The notes below the pieces were generated by a model. The model did not search any database, was not told where the DNA came from, and was given only the letters and a program-made list of their open reading frames with translations. DNA of 64,000 nt from JBEDUK01 sp040414485. GTDB taxonomy: Bacteria; Actinomycetota; UBA4738. A program made the translations under genes and the position numbers. The stretch spans positions 12,327 to 76,326 of the forward strand of contig JBEDUK010000056.1 of NCBI GenBank assembly GCA_040414485.1. The letters run 5' to 3'. Each line of letters begins with the position of its first letter. The stretch's first letter is position 1. Below are positions 8,114 through 16,332 of the stretch, piece after piece.

Positions 8114-8707
8114 TCACGCCTCCGCAGCCTCGTCGAGGCCGGACTCCACACGGCGCTCACGCAGGGCGACGTCGGCCGCGGCCACCGCGTCGAGCATCGG
8201 GCGGGGAGCCACGTCCTCCAACCGGCGATCGCGCAGCTTCGCGATCTGCTCGGGCCGCCGCAGTTCCGTCAGCGCGCGGATGGTGGCGTGCACCATGTTG
8301 ATGGGGTTCGACGAGCCGAGCGACTTCGACAGCACGTCGTTGATCCCCGCCGCCTCGATCACGGCGCGCACCGGCCCGCCGGCGATGACGCCGGTCCCCG
8401 GCGACGCCGGCTTGAGCAGCACGCGGCCCGCACCCTCCTCGCCGATCACGTCGTGCGGGATGGTCGAGCCCATCATGGGCACGGTGATCATGTTCCGCTT
8501 CGCGACGTCGACGCCCTTCTGGATCGCCGCGGGCACCTCCTTGGCCTTGCCGTGCCCCACGCCGACCCGCCCGGCCTTGTCGCCGACCACCACGAGCGCG
8601 GTGAACGAGAACCGCCGGCCGCCCTTGACCACCTTGGCCACGCGATTGATCGAGACCACCCGCTCCTCGTATGGCGAACGCTCCGCCGCGCTGTCGTACC
8701 GCCGCAT
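8114..8707 (-). CDS. rpsE: 30S ribosomal protein S5
   Basis: S5 contributes to translational accuracy at the 30S body. EERVVSINRVAKVVKGGRRF and the central GVGHGKAKEVPAAIQKG and GTGVIAGGPVRAV motifs are characteristic. 197 residues including a short C-terminal tail rich in Glu and Ala. It starts directly after the rplR stop with no spacer. Confidence 0.97.
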   Translation of the reverse strand: MRRYDSAAERSPYEERVVSINRVAKVVKGGRRFSFTALVVVGDKAGRVGVGHGKAKEVPAAIQKGVDVAKRNMITVPMMGSTIPHDVIGEEGAGRVLLKPASPGTGVIAGGPVRAVIEAAGINDVLSKSLGSSNPINMVHATIRALTELRRPEQIAKLRDRRLEDVAPRPMLDAVAAADVALRERRVESGLDEAAEA

Positions 8708-9115
8708 CTAGATCTTCAAGCCTCCTTCGCGCGCGCCTTCGGCGAGCGCCCTCACCCGTCCGTGATAGAGCCGGCCGCCCCGGTCGAACACGGCCCGCTC
8801 GATGCCGGCCGCGCGCGCCGACGCCGCGAGCGCCTTGCCCACCTCGCGCGCGCGGGCGGTCTTGCCCGATTCGGCCTCCGCGGCGCCGTCACCCGAGGCG
8901 TCCTTCTTCGCGCCGTCGGCACCCGATGCCGCCTCGATCGTCGCGTCGGAGGCCGAGGCGATCGTGCGTGCGGCCCGATCGTCGATCAGCTGGGCGTAGA
9001 TGTGGCGGTTCGATCGGAACACCGCCAGGCGAGGCCGCTCGGCCGTGCCGACGACCTTCTTGCGGACGCGGTGATGCCGCCGCGCGAGCGCCGTACGCTT
9101 CCGTCCCGGCTGCAT
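8708..9115 (-). CDS. rplR: 50S ribosomal protein L18 with internal low-complexity insert
   Basis: L18 binds 5S rRNA in the central protuberance. The family core is clear at both ends (RRHHRVRKKVVGTAERPRLA, then SNRHIYAQLIDD, and the closing FDRGGRLYHGRVRALAEGAR). Between residues about 58 and 86 lies an Ala/Ser/Asp/Glu/Lys-rich stretch, where most L18 proteins have only a short loop, giving 135 residues instead of about 120. The insert sits in a surface loop and is a feature of some high-GC lineages. Confidence 0.95.
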   Translation of the reverse strand: MQPGRKRTALARRHHRVRKKVVGTAERPRLAVFRSNRHIYAQLIDDRAARTIASASDATIEAASGADGAKKDASGDGAAEAESGKTARAREVGKALAASARAAGIERAVFDRGGRLYHGRVRALAEGAREGGLKI

Positions 9116-9118
9116 CGC

Positions 9119-9664
9119 CTATGCGCCTCCCTTGGCGGCCTTGCCCGCCTTCTTCCGAACGTATTCGCCCTCGTACCTGATGCCCTTGCCCTTGTAGGGC
9201 TCGGGCTTGCGCAGCTTCCGGATGTTCGCCGCGACCTGGCCGACCTGCTGCTTGTCGATCCCGCGCACCGTCACCCGCGTCGGTGCCGGAACCTCGAATT
9301 CGATCCCGTCCGGCGCCGGGAACACGATCGAGTGCGAGTACCCGAGCGCGAACTCGATGTCGTCGCCCTTCATGGCCGCGCGATAGCCGACGCCCACGAT
9401 CTCCAGGCGCTTCTCGTAGCCGTTCGTGACGCCCTCGACCATGTTCGCGATGAGCGTCCGGGTCAGGCCGTGCAGCGAACGGTGCTCACGGCCGTCGGTC
9501 GGACGGCTCACGGTCAGCGTCCCGTCGTCGATGGCGATCCGCATGTCCGGCGACACGGCCTGCGAGAGCGTGCCCTTCGGACCCGTGACGGTCACAACCG
9601 GCCCGTCGATGGCGATCTTCACCCCCGAAGGGATGGTCACCGGCTGCCTTCCGATCCTGGACAC
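9119..9664 (-). CDS. rplF: 50S ribosomal protein L6
   Basis: L6 lies near the factor-binding site of the large subunit. MSRIGRQPVTIPSGVKI, VTGPKGTLS and the C-terminal RKPEPYKGKGIRYEGEYVRK are family hallmarks; 181 residues is standard. GTG start at 9664. Three bases separate it from rplR. Confidence 0.97.
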   Translation of the reverse strand: MSRIGRQPVTIPSGVKIAIDGPVVTVTGPKGTLSQAVSPDMRIAIDDGTLTVSRPTDGREHRSLHGLTRTLIANMVEGVTNGYEKRLEIVGVGYRAAMKGDDIEFALGYSHSIVFPAPDGIEFEVPAPTRVTVRGIDKQQVGQVAANIRKLRKPEPYKGKGIRYEGEYVRKKAGKAAKGGA

Positions 9665-9708
9665 GTTCGAATCCTCTTCTTCAACTCGTGGTCGTTGTGA
9701 CGTCGGCC

Positions 9709-10107
9709 CTACCAGACGCGGGCGACGACCTCGCCGCCGACGCCGCGCTTGCGCGCCTGACGATCGGTCAGCAGGCCTTGCGAGGTGGACAGGATAGCGA
9801 TCCCCAGCCCACCGAGCACGCGCGGCACGTCGTCGCGCCCCGCGTACACGCGCGAGCCGGGCTTCGACACGCGCGAGATGCCCGTGATCGTCCGTTCCCG
9901 ATTCGGTCCGTACTTCATCTGGATCGTGAGCGTGCGGTCCTTCCCCTCGCCCTGCGAGGAGACACCCTCGATGTAACCCTCCTGGACGAGGATCTCGGCG
10001 ATCCGGCGCTTGAGGTTCGACGCCGGCAGCACGATCTCGTCCTTGTGGGCGGTGCTCGCGTTGCGGATACGGGTGAGCATGTCCGCGATCGGATCGGTCA
10101 TGACCAT
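9709..10107 (-). CDS. rpsH: 30S ribosomal protein S8
   Basis: S8 binds the central domain of 16S rRNA. TDPIADMLTRIRNA near the N-terminus and the C-terminal STSQGLLTDRQARKRGVGGE are diagnostic. 132 residues from the ATG at 10107; a second ATG at 10101 gives the more usual MTDPIADML start. In other bacteria S8 represses the spc operon by binding its mRNA; no such site was identified here. Confidence 0.96.
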   Translation of the reverse strand: MVMTDPIADMLTRIRNASTAHKDEIVLPASNLKRRIAEILVQEGYIEGVSSQGEGKDRTLTIQMKYGPNRERTITGISRVSKPGSRVYAGRDDVPRVLGGLGIAILSTSQGLLTDRQARKRGVGGEVVARVW

Positions 10108-10117
10108 GCGGGCCCCC

Positions 10118-10303
10118 TCACCACGACGCCTTCGTGATGCCCGGCAGTTCGCCCTGGTGCGCCATCTCGCGGAAGCAGATCCTGCACAGGAGGTACTTCC
10201 GGTAGACGGCGCGGGGCCGTCCGCACCGCGCGCATCGCGTGTACGCGCGCACGCCGAACTTCGGCGGCCGCTGCTGCTTCTCGATCAGTGCCTTCTTCGC
10301 CAT
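10118..10303 (-). CDS. rpsN: 30S ribosomal protein S14, short zinc-binding type
   Basis: The 61-residue type Z S14 (MAKKALIEKQQRPPKFGVRA) carries two CxxC pairs (CARC and CRIC) that bind zinc. It belongs to the head of the small subunit. Actinobacteria keep this form in the spc operon and often a zinc-free long paralogue elsewhere; none is visible here. It lies between rplE and rpsH, the conserved place. Confidence 0.97.
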   Translation of the reverse strand: MAKKALIEKQQRPPKFGVRAYTRCARCGRPRAVYRKYLLCRICFREMAHQGELPGITKASW

Positions 10304-10341
10304 CCCAGTCCTTTAATCGAATCCGTGCCGCACCTTGACCA

Positions 10342-10938
10342 TCAGGCCGACGCCGCCACGCTCACGGGCGGGTCTCCGGCGAACGGGAACCCGAGCGCCC
10401 GGAGCAGGGCGCGCGCTTCGTCGTCGGTCGTGGCCGTGGTCACGACGGTGATGTCCATGCCGCGGGTCTTCACGATCTTGTCGTAGTCGATCTCAGGGAA
10501 GATCAGCTGCTCGGTCACGCCGAGCGAATAGTTGCCGTGGCCGTCGAACGCGCCTGGGTTCAGACCCCGGAAGTCGCGGATCCTGGGGAGCGCCGTGGAC
10601 AGCAGGCGGTCCAGGAACTCCCACATCCGCGCGCCGCGAAGCGTCACCTTCGCGCCGATCGACATGCCCTCGCGAAGCTTGAACCCCGCGATGGACTTCC
10701 TGGCGCGGGTCACCGCGGCCTTCTGGCCGGTGATGATCCCGAGGTCCTCCAGCGCCGCGTCGAGGAGCTTCGGCTCCTTGATGGCGTCGCCGACGCCCAT
10801 GTTCACCACGATCTTCTCCAGGCGCGGAACCCGCATCGGGTTCGCGTAGCCGAGCTCCTTCTCGAGCCGCGGCAGCAGCTCGTCGCGGTAGCGGGCCTTC
10901 AGCCTGGGCGTGGTCGCCGATCCGTTCGTGTTCGCCAT
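10342..10938 (-). CDS. rplE: 50S ribosomal protein L5
   Basis: L5 binds 5S rRNA and contacts P-site tRNA. The start MANTNGSATTPRLKARYRDE at 10938 is followed by VPRLEKIVVNMGVGDA, KLREGMSIGAKVTLRG and FPEIDYDKI..GMDITVVTTA, all typical. 198 residues with a few extra at each end compared with the 180-residue standard. It starts 14 bases after rplX. Confidence 0.96.
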   Translation of the reverse strand: MANTNGSATTPRLKARYRDELLPRLEKELGYANPMRVPRLEKIVVNMGVGDAIKEPKLLDAALEDLGIITGQKAAVTRARKSIAGFKLREGMSIGAKVTLRGARMWEFLDRLLSTALPRIRDFRGLNPGAFDGHGNYSLGVTEQLIFPEIDYDKIVKTRGMDITVVTTATTDDEARALLRALGFPFAGDPPVSVAASA

Positions 10939-10952
10939 TCGATCTCGTCCCG

Positions 10953-11288
10953 TCACGTCTCCGAATCGCACTTCTTGCAGATCCGGGCCTTCACGCCGTC
11001 CTCCGTGCGGTGGCCCACCCGGGTGGCGCGGCCGCAGTTCTTGCAGACCAGCATCACGTTCGACAGGTCGATGAACAGCTCCGTGTCGATGATGCCGCCC
11101 TGCTGCAGCTGCTGGCCGCTTGCCGAGCGCCTGCCCGTGGTGCGGGTGGCCTTCCTCGCCCGGGCCACGCCGTCGACCAGCACGCGACGCTTCTCCGGCA
11201 TCACGTGGATGACGCGCCCACGCTTGCCCCGGTCCTTGCCCGAGATCACCTGGACCTCGTCGTTCTTGCGGATCGCCACGCCGGCCAT
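10953..11288 (-). CDS. rplX: 50S ribosomal protein L24
   Basis: L24 initiates large-subunit assembly. IRKNDEVQVISGKDRGKRG is the KOW motif. The C-terminal part has two Cys pairs (CKNC and CKKC), the zinc-ribbon-like tail known from Actinobacteria and Firmicutes. 111 residues. The ATG directly follows the rplN stop with no spacer. Confidence 0.96.
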   Translation of the reverse strand: MAGVAIRKNDEVQVISGKDRGKRGRVIHVMPEKRRVLVDGVARARKATRTTGRRSASGQQLQQGGIIDTELFIDLSNVMLVCKNCGRATRVGHRTEDGVKARICKKCDSET

Positions 11289-11657
11289 CTACAGCACCTC
11301 CGGTGCGAGCGAGATGATCTTCATGAAACGCTTGTCCCTCAGTTCTCGCGCGACGGGTCCGAAGATGCGGGTCCCGCGCGGGTTCCTTTGATCGTTGATC
11401 AGCACGACCGCGTTGTCGTCGAAGCGGATGTAGGAGCCGTCCGGCCGGCGCTTCTCCTTGGCGGTCCGGACGACGACCGCCTTGACGACGTCGCCCTTCT
11501 TCACCGCGCCGCCCGGCAGGGCGTCCTTCACGGAGCCGACGATCACGTCGCCCACGCGCGCATAGCGACGCCCCGAGCCGCCGAGCACGCGGATGCACAG
11601 GACCTCCTTGGCCCCCGTGTTGTCCGCGACGCGGCACCGTGTCTCCTGCTGGATCAT
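11289..11657 (-). CDS. rplN: 50S ribosomal protein L14
   Basis: L14 lies at the subunit interface. MIQQETRCRVADNTGAKEV at the ATG at 11657, then RYARVGDVIV and the C-terminal FGPVARELRDKRFMKIISLA are unmistakable. 122 residues is the exact family length, which fixes the start even though the frame stays open further upstream. Confidence 0.97.
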   Translation of the reverse strand: MIQQETRCRVADNTGAKEVLCIRVLGGSGRRYARVGDVIVGSVKDALPGGAVKKGDVVKAVVVRTAKEKRRPDGSYIRFDDNAVVLINDQRNPRGTRIFGPVARELRDKRFMKIISLAPEVL

Positions 11658-11682
11658 CTGTTCGCTCGGCTCCTCAGCGTTC

Positions 11683-11964
11683 CTACTTCGCCCGCTCGAC
11701 GACCTCGACCACGCGCCAGCGCTTCGTCTTCGACAGCGGTCGGGTCTCCATGATCCGCACGCGGTCCCCCACGTGCGCCTCGCCGGCCTCGTCGTGCGCC
11801 TTGAACTTGGAGGAGCGGCGCACGATCTTGCCGTACATCGGGTGCCGGAACGCGGTCGAGATGCGCACGACCACCGTCTTGTCCATGGCGTCGGACACGA
11901 CGATGCCGGTTCGCACCTTGCGCGCCGCGCGTGCGTTCGGCTCCTCCTGGTCAACGTGCGGCAC
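11683..11964 (-). CDS. rpsQ: 30S ribosomal protein S17
   Basis: S17 is a primary 16S rRNA binder with an OB fold. RKVRTGIVVSDAMDKTVVV and HPMYGKIVRRSSKFKAHDE are family signatures, and the end PLSKTKRWRVVEVVER is typical. 93 residues with a 14-residue N-terminal extension from the GTG at 11964. It starts two bases after rpmC. Confidence 0.96.
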   Translation of the reverse strand: MPHVDQEEPNARAARKVRTGIVVSDAMDKTVVVRISTAFRHPMYGKIVRRSSKFKAHDEAGEAHVGDRVRIMETRPLSKTKRWRVVEVVERAK

Positions 11965-11966
11965 TG

Positions 11967-12350
11967 CTACGCCCCTTCCTCTTCCTCGTCGTCGCCGTCC
12001 TCAGGCACGAACTCCGCGCCGGCGGCCGCCTCCTGCTCGATCGCGGCGGCGTTGCTCGCGTCCGCGAGCGTGGTGCCCTTGAGCTCGCCGCTGGCGATGG
12101 CCTCGCGGCGCTCTTCGAGCGAGCGGCGGTCGGCCTCCTGGACGGCAAGACGCAGGTCCTCCTCGGACTGTCTGCCCCGCAGGATGGTGAGCACCCGCGC
12201 CACGTCGTGACGGACGTCCTTGATCCGCATCGGGTTGTCGAGCTGGCCGGTCGCCGACTGGAACCGAAGGTTGAACAGCTCCTCCTTCAGGCTCTCCAGC
12301 CGGGCCAGCAGCTCGTCGTCCGGCATCTCGCGGAGCTCGGCGGCCCTCAT
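11967..12350 (-). CDS. rpmC: 50S ribosomal protein L29 with acidic C-terminal tail
   Basis: L29 lies at the tunnel exit near trigger factor and SRP. The two-helix core is residues about 1-66 (LREMPDDELLARLESLKEEL, LRFQSATGQLDNP, then VRHDVARVLTILRGR). L29 is normally 60-75 residues; this one has 127. The added tail is Ala/Glu-rich and ends in a run of Asp and Glu. The start overlaps the rplP stop (ATGA). Actinobacterial L29 proteins often have some C-terminal extension, but this one nearly doubles the protein. Confidence 0.94.
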   Translation of the reverse strand: MRAAELREMPDDELLARLESLKEELFNLRFQSATGQLDNPMRIKDVRHDVARVLTILRGRQSEEDLRLAVQEADRRSLEERREAIASGELKGTTLADASNAAAIEQEAAAGAEFVPEDGDDEEEEGA

Positions 12351-12778
12351 CCTTCGACCCCCCCCGCGACGCCGACACGCGTCACGAACTTCGCCTTGAT
12401 GGGAAGCTTCATGGCCGCGCGGCGGATCGCCTCACGGGCGACCGATTCGGGGACGCCCGACAGCTCGAACATGACCCGGCCGGGCTTCACGACGGCGACC
12501 CAGGCCTCCGGGTTGCCCTTCCCGGAGCCCATACGGGTCTCGGCGGGCTTCTTCGTGATGGGCTTGTCCGGAAAGATGTTGATCCAGACCTTGCCGCCGC
12601 GGCGGATGTGGCGGGTCATGGCGACACGGGCCGCCTCGATCTGACGGTTCGTGATCCAGCCGGGCTCCAGGGCGAGCAGGCCGAAGTCGCCGAAGTGCAC
12701 CTCGGTGCCGCCCTTCGCCTGGCCGCGCATGCGGCCGCGGTGCTGCTTGCGGTGCTTGACGCGCTTGGGGATGAGCAT
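12347..12778 (-). CDS. rplP: 50S ribosomal protein L16
   Basis: L16 positions A-site tRNA in the large subunit. MLIPKRVKHRKQHRGRMRG, VHFGDFGLLALEPGWITNRQ and the GSGKGNPEAWVAVVKPGR motif define the family. 143 residues, standard. It begins directly after the rpsC stop and overlaps rpmC by four bases. Confidence 0.97.
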   Translation of the reverse strand: MLIPKRVKHRKQHRGRMRGQAKGGTEVHFGDFGLLALEPGWITNRQIEAARVAMTRHIRRGGKVWINIFPDKPITKKPAETRMGSGKGNPEAWVAVVKPGRVMFELSGVPESVAREAIRRAAMKLPIKAKFVTRVGVAGGVEG

Positions 12779-13663
12779 CTAGGGACGCCCTCCTCCCGGC
12801 CTGGGCCGGCCCGGCCCGCCGGGACGACCCGGCCTGCGCGGGCCCTGGCGTGGCCCCGGCTTCTGCTGGCCGGGGTCGCGGACCTCGGGCGTCGGACGCG
12901 CCGAGCCATCCAGCTCGCGGGTGTCGGTGATGAGCGCGCCGGTGGAGGCGCCGCCGGCGGCGCGCTCGCTGGCCGCGGCCAGTGCCCGGGCGCGGGCGCG
13001 TTCGATCTCACGCTCCTGCGTGCCGAGCTCGTCACCGTGGTAGACCCAGACCTTCACGCCGATCACGCCGAAGGTGGTCTTCGCCTCGGCGGTGGCGTAG
13101 TCGATCTTCGCCCGGAGGGTGTGCAGAGGCACGCGGCCCTCGCGGTACCACTCCCGGCGGCTCATCTCGGCGCCGCCCAGGCGACCGCCCGTCTGCACCC
13201 GCACGCCCAGCGCGCCGGCCTTCATGGCCGTCTGGGTCGCGCGGCGCATGGCGCGGCGGAACGAGACGCGGCCGACCAGCTGTTCGGCGATCCCCTGCGC
13301 GAGGAGGGCCGCGTCCGTCTCCGGGCGCGACTCGGTCGCCGCCTGGTTCATGTCCTCGACCTTGACGTCGACGCGCTTGCCGGTGATCTTCTCGATGTCC
13401 TTGCGGATGCGGTCGACCTCGGCGCCCTTGCGGCCGATCACGATGCCGGGCCGCGCGGTGCGGATGAAGACCTGGATCTGGTCGCCCTTGCGCTCGATGT
13501 CGACGCTGGAGATGCCGGCACGCGACAGCTTGCGGCGGATGTAGCGCCGGATCAGGTCGTCCTGGTGCAGCCAGGCCGCGTATTCCTTGCCCGCGTACCA
13601 CTTGCTCTTCCAGGGATAGATGATCCCCAGCCGGAACCCGTACGGGTGAACCTTATGCCCCAC
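12779..13663 (-). CDS. rpsC: 30S ribosomal protein S3 with Pro/Gly/Arg-rich tail
   Basis: S3 forms the mRNA entry channel. GHKVHPYGFRLGII at the GTG start, the KH-domain motif RPGIVIGRKGAEVDRIR and GRLGGAEMSRREWYREGRVP are diagnostic. The core ends near residue 218; the remaining 75 residues end in a run of Pro, Gly and Arg (PRRPGRPGGPGRPRPGG). Family length is 210-280, so 294 is long. It overlaps the rplV end by 11 bases. Confidence 0.96.
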   Translation of the reverse strand: MGHKVHPYGFRLGIIYPWKSKWYAGKEYAAWLHQDDLIRRYIRRKLSRAGISSVDIERKGDQIQVFIRTARPGIVIGRKGAEVDRIRKDIEKITGKRVDVKVEDMNQAATESRPETDAALLAQGIAEQLVGRVSFRRAMRRATQTAMKAGALGVRVQTGGRLGGAEMSRREWYREGRVPLHTLRAKIDYATAEAKTTFGVIGVKVWVYHGDELGTQEREIERARARALAAASERAAGGASTGALITDTRELDGSARPTPEVRDPGQQKPGPRQGPRRPGRPGGPGRPRPGGGRP

Positions 13664-14000
13664 CTGCGCTCCTCAACGTCTTGACCTCAACCGTCACATG
13701 GCTCGTGCGCTTGCGGATCCGGGTCGCCCGGCCGTAGGCGCGCGGCCGGAACCGCTTGAGCGTCGGCCCCTCGTCGACCCATGCCGCCGACACGTACAGG
13801 TTCTCCGGGATGGCGTTGCGCTGCTCGGCGTTCGCCACGGCGGAGTTCAGCACCTTCAGCACCAGCGGATTCGGGCCGAGCTGGGAGAAGCGAAGCACGC
13901 GGCGGGCGTCGTCGATCTGACGCCCCCGGATCATGTCGATCGTCCGCCGCACCTTTCGGGGCGCGACGCGGACGTACTTCGCCGACGCTTTGCCTTCCAT
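13653..14000 (-). CDS. rplV: 50S ribosomal protein L22
   Basis: L22 lines the nascent-peptide tunnel. KYVRVAPRKVRRTIDMIRGR, NSAVANAEQRNAIP and PRAYGRATRIRKRTSH are characteristic; 115 residues. Its last 11 bases overlap the rpsC start, so the two are coupled. Confidence 0.97.
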   Translation of the reverse strand: MEGKASAKYVRVAPRKVRRTIDMIRGRQIDDARRVLRFSQLGPNPLVLKVLNSAVANAEQRNAIPENLYVSAAWVDEGPTLKRFRPRAYGRATRIRKRTSHVTVEVKTLRSAGGA

Positions 14001-14018
14001 CCGGTCTTCGCCTCTTCC

Positions 14019-14303
14019 CTACTTCAGCGCCGTGCTGCGCTCGGTGTGGTGGCCGTGCGTCCGGAACGTCCGCGTGAGCGCGAACTCCCCGAGCTTGTGG
14101 CCGACCATGGACTCGGTGACGTAGACCGGCACGTGCTTGCGGCCGTCATGCACCGCGAGCGTGTGGCCCACCATCTCGGGCACGATCGTCGAACGGCGCG
14201 ACCAGGTCTTGATGACCCGCTTGTCGCCCCGTCGGTTCATGTCGACGATCTTCGCCATCAGGTGGTCGTCGACGAACGGCCCTTTCTTGATCGAACGCGG
14301 CAC
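14019..14303 (-). CDS. rpsS: 30S ribosomal protein S19
   Basis: S19 is in the 30S head with S13. PRSIKKGPFVDDHLMAKI, WSRRSTIVPEMVGHTLAVHD and GHKLGEFALTRTFR are diagnostic; 94 residues from the GTG at 14303. It lies between rplB and rplV. Confidence 0.97.
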   Translation of the reverse strand: MPRSIKKGPFVDDHLMAKIVDMNRRGDKRVIKTWSRRSTIVPEMVGHTLAVHDGRKHVPVYVTESMVGHKLGEFALTRTFRTHGHHTERSTALK

Positions 14304-14312
14304 GAAGCCTCC

Positions 14313-15143
14313 CTACCTTCTTCCTCGCTTGGACGCCCGGCGGACGATCAACTTGTCCGAGGGCTTCGGCTTGCGGGTGCGGCCTTCCTTCGTGCCCCAC
14401 GGGCTCGTCGGGTGACGGCCGCCGCTGGACTTGCCTTCCCCACCACCCATGGGGTGGTCGACGGGGTTCATGGCCACGCCGCGAACGCTCGGGCGCTTCC
14501 CGCGCCAGCGGTTGCGGCCAGCCTTCCCCCAGGCTATCAGCTCGTTCTCGGCGTTCCCGACCTCGCCGACCGTCGCCCGGCAGCGCGCATCGACCATGCG
14601 GATCTCGCCGGATGGAAGCCGAAGCGTTGCACGCTCGCCTTCCTTCGCCAACAGCTGGATGCCGGTGCCGGCGGAGCGGCCCATCTTGGCGCCACCGCCC
14701 GGCTTGAGCTCGACGGCGTGGATCACGGTGCCGACGGGGATGTTCAACAGCGGCAGCGCGTTCCCCGGCCTGATGTCGGCGCCGGGACCGGATTCGACCG
14801 CCGCGCCCTGCTCGAGCCCCTTCGGCGCCAGGATGTAGCGCTTCTCGCCGTCGGCGTAGTGCAGCAGCGCGATCCGGGCGGTGCGGTTCGGGTCGTACTC
14901 GATCTCCGCCACCTTCGCGGGGATTCCGTCCTTGTTCCGACGGAAGTCGATCAACCGGTACTGGCGCTTGTGCCCGCCGCCCTGGTGTCTGGCGGTCACG
15001 CGCCCGTAGGCATTCCGGCCCGCCTTGCTGGTCATCTTGCGGGTGAGCGACTTCTCGGAGCCGGTGCGCGTGACCTCCTCGAACGAGGAGACGCTGGCGC
15101 CGCGGCGTCCGGGCGTGGTGGGCTTGTACTTGCGGATCGGCAT
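14313..15143 (-). CDS. rplB: 50S ribosomal protein L2
   Basis: L2 is essential for subunit association and peptidyl transfer. GRNAYGRVTARHQGGGHKRQ, the GNALPLLNIPVGT region and VRGVAMNPVDHPMGGGEGK, which includes the conserved His near the active centre, are unmistakable. 276 residues, standard. Six bases separate it from rplW. Confidence 0.98.
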   Translation of the reverse strand: MPIRKYKPTTPGRRGASVSSFEEVTRTGSEKSLTRKMTSKAGRNAYGRVTARHQGGGHKRQYRLIDFRRNKDGIPAKVAEIEYDPNRTARIALLHYADGEKRYILAPKGLEQGAAVESGPGADIRPGNALPLLNIPVGTVIHAVELKPGGGAKMGRSAGTGIQLLAKEGERATLRLPSGEIRMVDARCRATVGEVGNAENELIAWGKAGRNRWRGKRPSVRGVAMNPVDHPMGGGEGKSSGGRHPTSPWGTKEGRTRKPKPSDKLIVRRASKRGRR

Positions 15144-15149
15144 GGTCGG

Positions 15150-15443
15150 TTACGGGCCCTTCGCTTCGAAGATCTCGATGGTGTCGCCGGGCGCGAGCTT
15201 CACGACCGCGTGCTTGTGGTCGGGCCGCTTGCCCTTGGCGAACCGCGTGCGCTTGGTCTTGCCCTTGCGGATCATGGTGTTCACGTTCTCCACGCGGACG
15301 TTCCAGATCTGCTGGATGGCTTCCTTGATCTCGGTCTTGTTCGAATCGCGGGCCACGAGGAACGTGTAGGAGTTCTGCTCGAGCCCGGCGTAGGACTTCT
15401 CGGACACGATCGGGCGAATGACGACGTCGCGGGGGCTCTTCAT
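15150..15443 (-). CDS. rplW: 50S ribosomal protein L23
   Basis: L23 docks trigger factor and SRP at the tunnel exit. PRDVVIRPIVSEKSYAGLEQ and VENVNTMIRKGKTKRTR are typical; 97 residues. The ATG overlaps the rplD stop (ATGA, 15440-15443), so translation is coupled. Confidence 0.97.
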   Translation of the reverse strand: MKSPRDVVIRPIVSEKSYAGLEQNSYTFLVARDSNKTEIKEAIQQIWNVRVENVNTMIRKGKTKRTRFAKGKRPDHKHAVVKLAPGDTIEIFEAKGP

Positions 15444-16330
15444 CGCTCGTCGCCCTCCCCGTCCGCGTCGTCCGACGAGCCGTCCGAGTCCTCGACGGAG
15501 GACGTCTCGGCGGTCTTCGCGGCGTCGTCCGACTCCGCCGACTGGTCGGTCTCCTCGGATTCCTCTTCGGGCTCGGCTTCCGCCTCGGCCGGCTCCGCCT
15601 CGGCGGGCTCCGCTGCGCCGCGCCGCCGCCGCCGCGGCGTCGACGGGATCGACCGCGCGACCTCCTTCTTGCGTTCGACCTCCACCGTCACGACGGTCTC
15701 GACCGCCTCCGGGTCCTGGCCCGTCAGCACCTCGAGCGCCGCCTGGGTGAACAGCACACGGTCGGCGACCAGCACGTCATAGGTGGTGAGGTTGCCGGGG
15801 AATGAGATGCGAACCCTGGGCAGGTTCCGGAACGACTTCTCGGTGGGGTCGTTGGGCCGCGACAGCACGATCAGCACCCGGCCCTCCAGGCCGAGCGAGC
15901 CGAGCACCTTCATGGCCGCCTTCGTCTTCGGCTCGTCGAACGCGAGGGTCTCGACGACCGCCAGTTTCCCGGAGGCCAGCGCGTCGGTCAGCGCCGACCT
16001 GAGGGCGCCCTTGCGCATCTTCTTGTTGATGCGCAGCGTGTGGTCGTGGGGCGTCGGCCCGTGGGCCACGCCGCCGCCGACCCAGTGCGGGGCGCGGATC
16101 GAACCCTGCCGGGCGCGACCTGTTCCCTTCTGGCGCCACGGCTTCACGCCTCCGCCGCGCACGTCGCCGCGTGTCTTCGTGGAGTGCGTGCCCGCGCGCC
16201 GCGACGCCGCACCGGCCACGACGACCTGGTGCATGAGCGGCACGTTCACCGGCGCGCCGAACAGCTCTTCGGGGAGCTCGTGCTCGCCGGCAGACGCTCC
16301 GGAGACGTCCTTCACCTCGATCGTCGCCAT
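15440..16330 (-). CDS. rplD: 50S ribosomal protein L4 with long acidic C-terminal tail
   Basis: L4 lines the exit tunnel and in some bacteria represses the S10 operon. The core shows GTHSTKTRGDVRGGGVKPW, RQKGTGRARQGSIRAPHWVG and the C-terminal NLTTYDVLVADRVLFTQAAL. L4 is normally 205-220 residues; here residues about 225-296 form an extra tail, first basic (PRRRRRG) then strongly acidic and rich in Glu, Asp, Ser and Ala. The start at 16330 (MATIEVKDVSG) is two bases after the rplC stop, although the frame is open further upstream. Confidence 0.95.
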   Translation of the reverse strand: MATIEVKDVSGASAGEHELPEELFGAPVNVPLMHQVVVAGAASRRAGTHSTKTRGDVRGGGVKPWRQKGTGRARQGSIRAPHWVGGGVAHGPTPHDHTLRINKKMRKGALRSALTDALASGKLAVVETLAFDEPKTKAAMKVLGSLGLEGRVLIVLSRPNDPTEKSFRNLPRVRISFPGNLTTYDVLVADRVLFTQAALEVLTGQDPEAVETVVTVEVERKKEVARSIPSTPRRRRRGAAEPAEAEPAEAEAEPEEESEETDQSAESDDAAKTAETSSVEDSDGSSDDADGEGDER

Positions 16331-16332
16331 GG

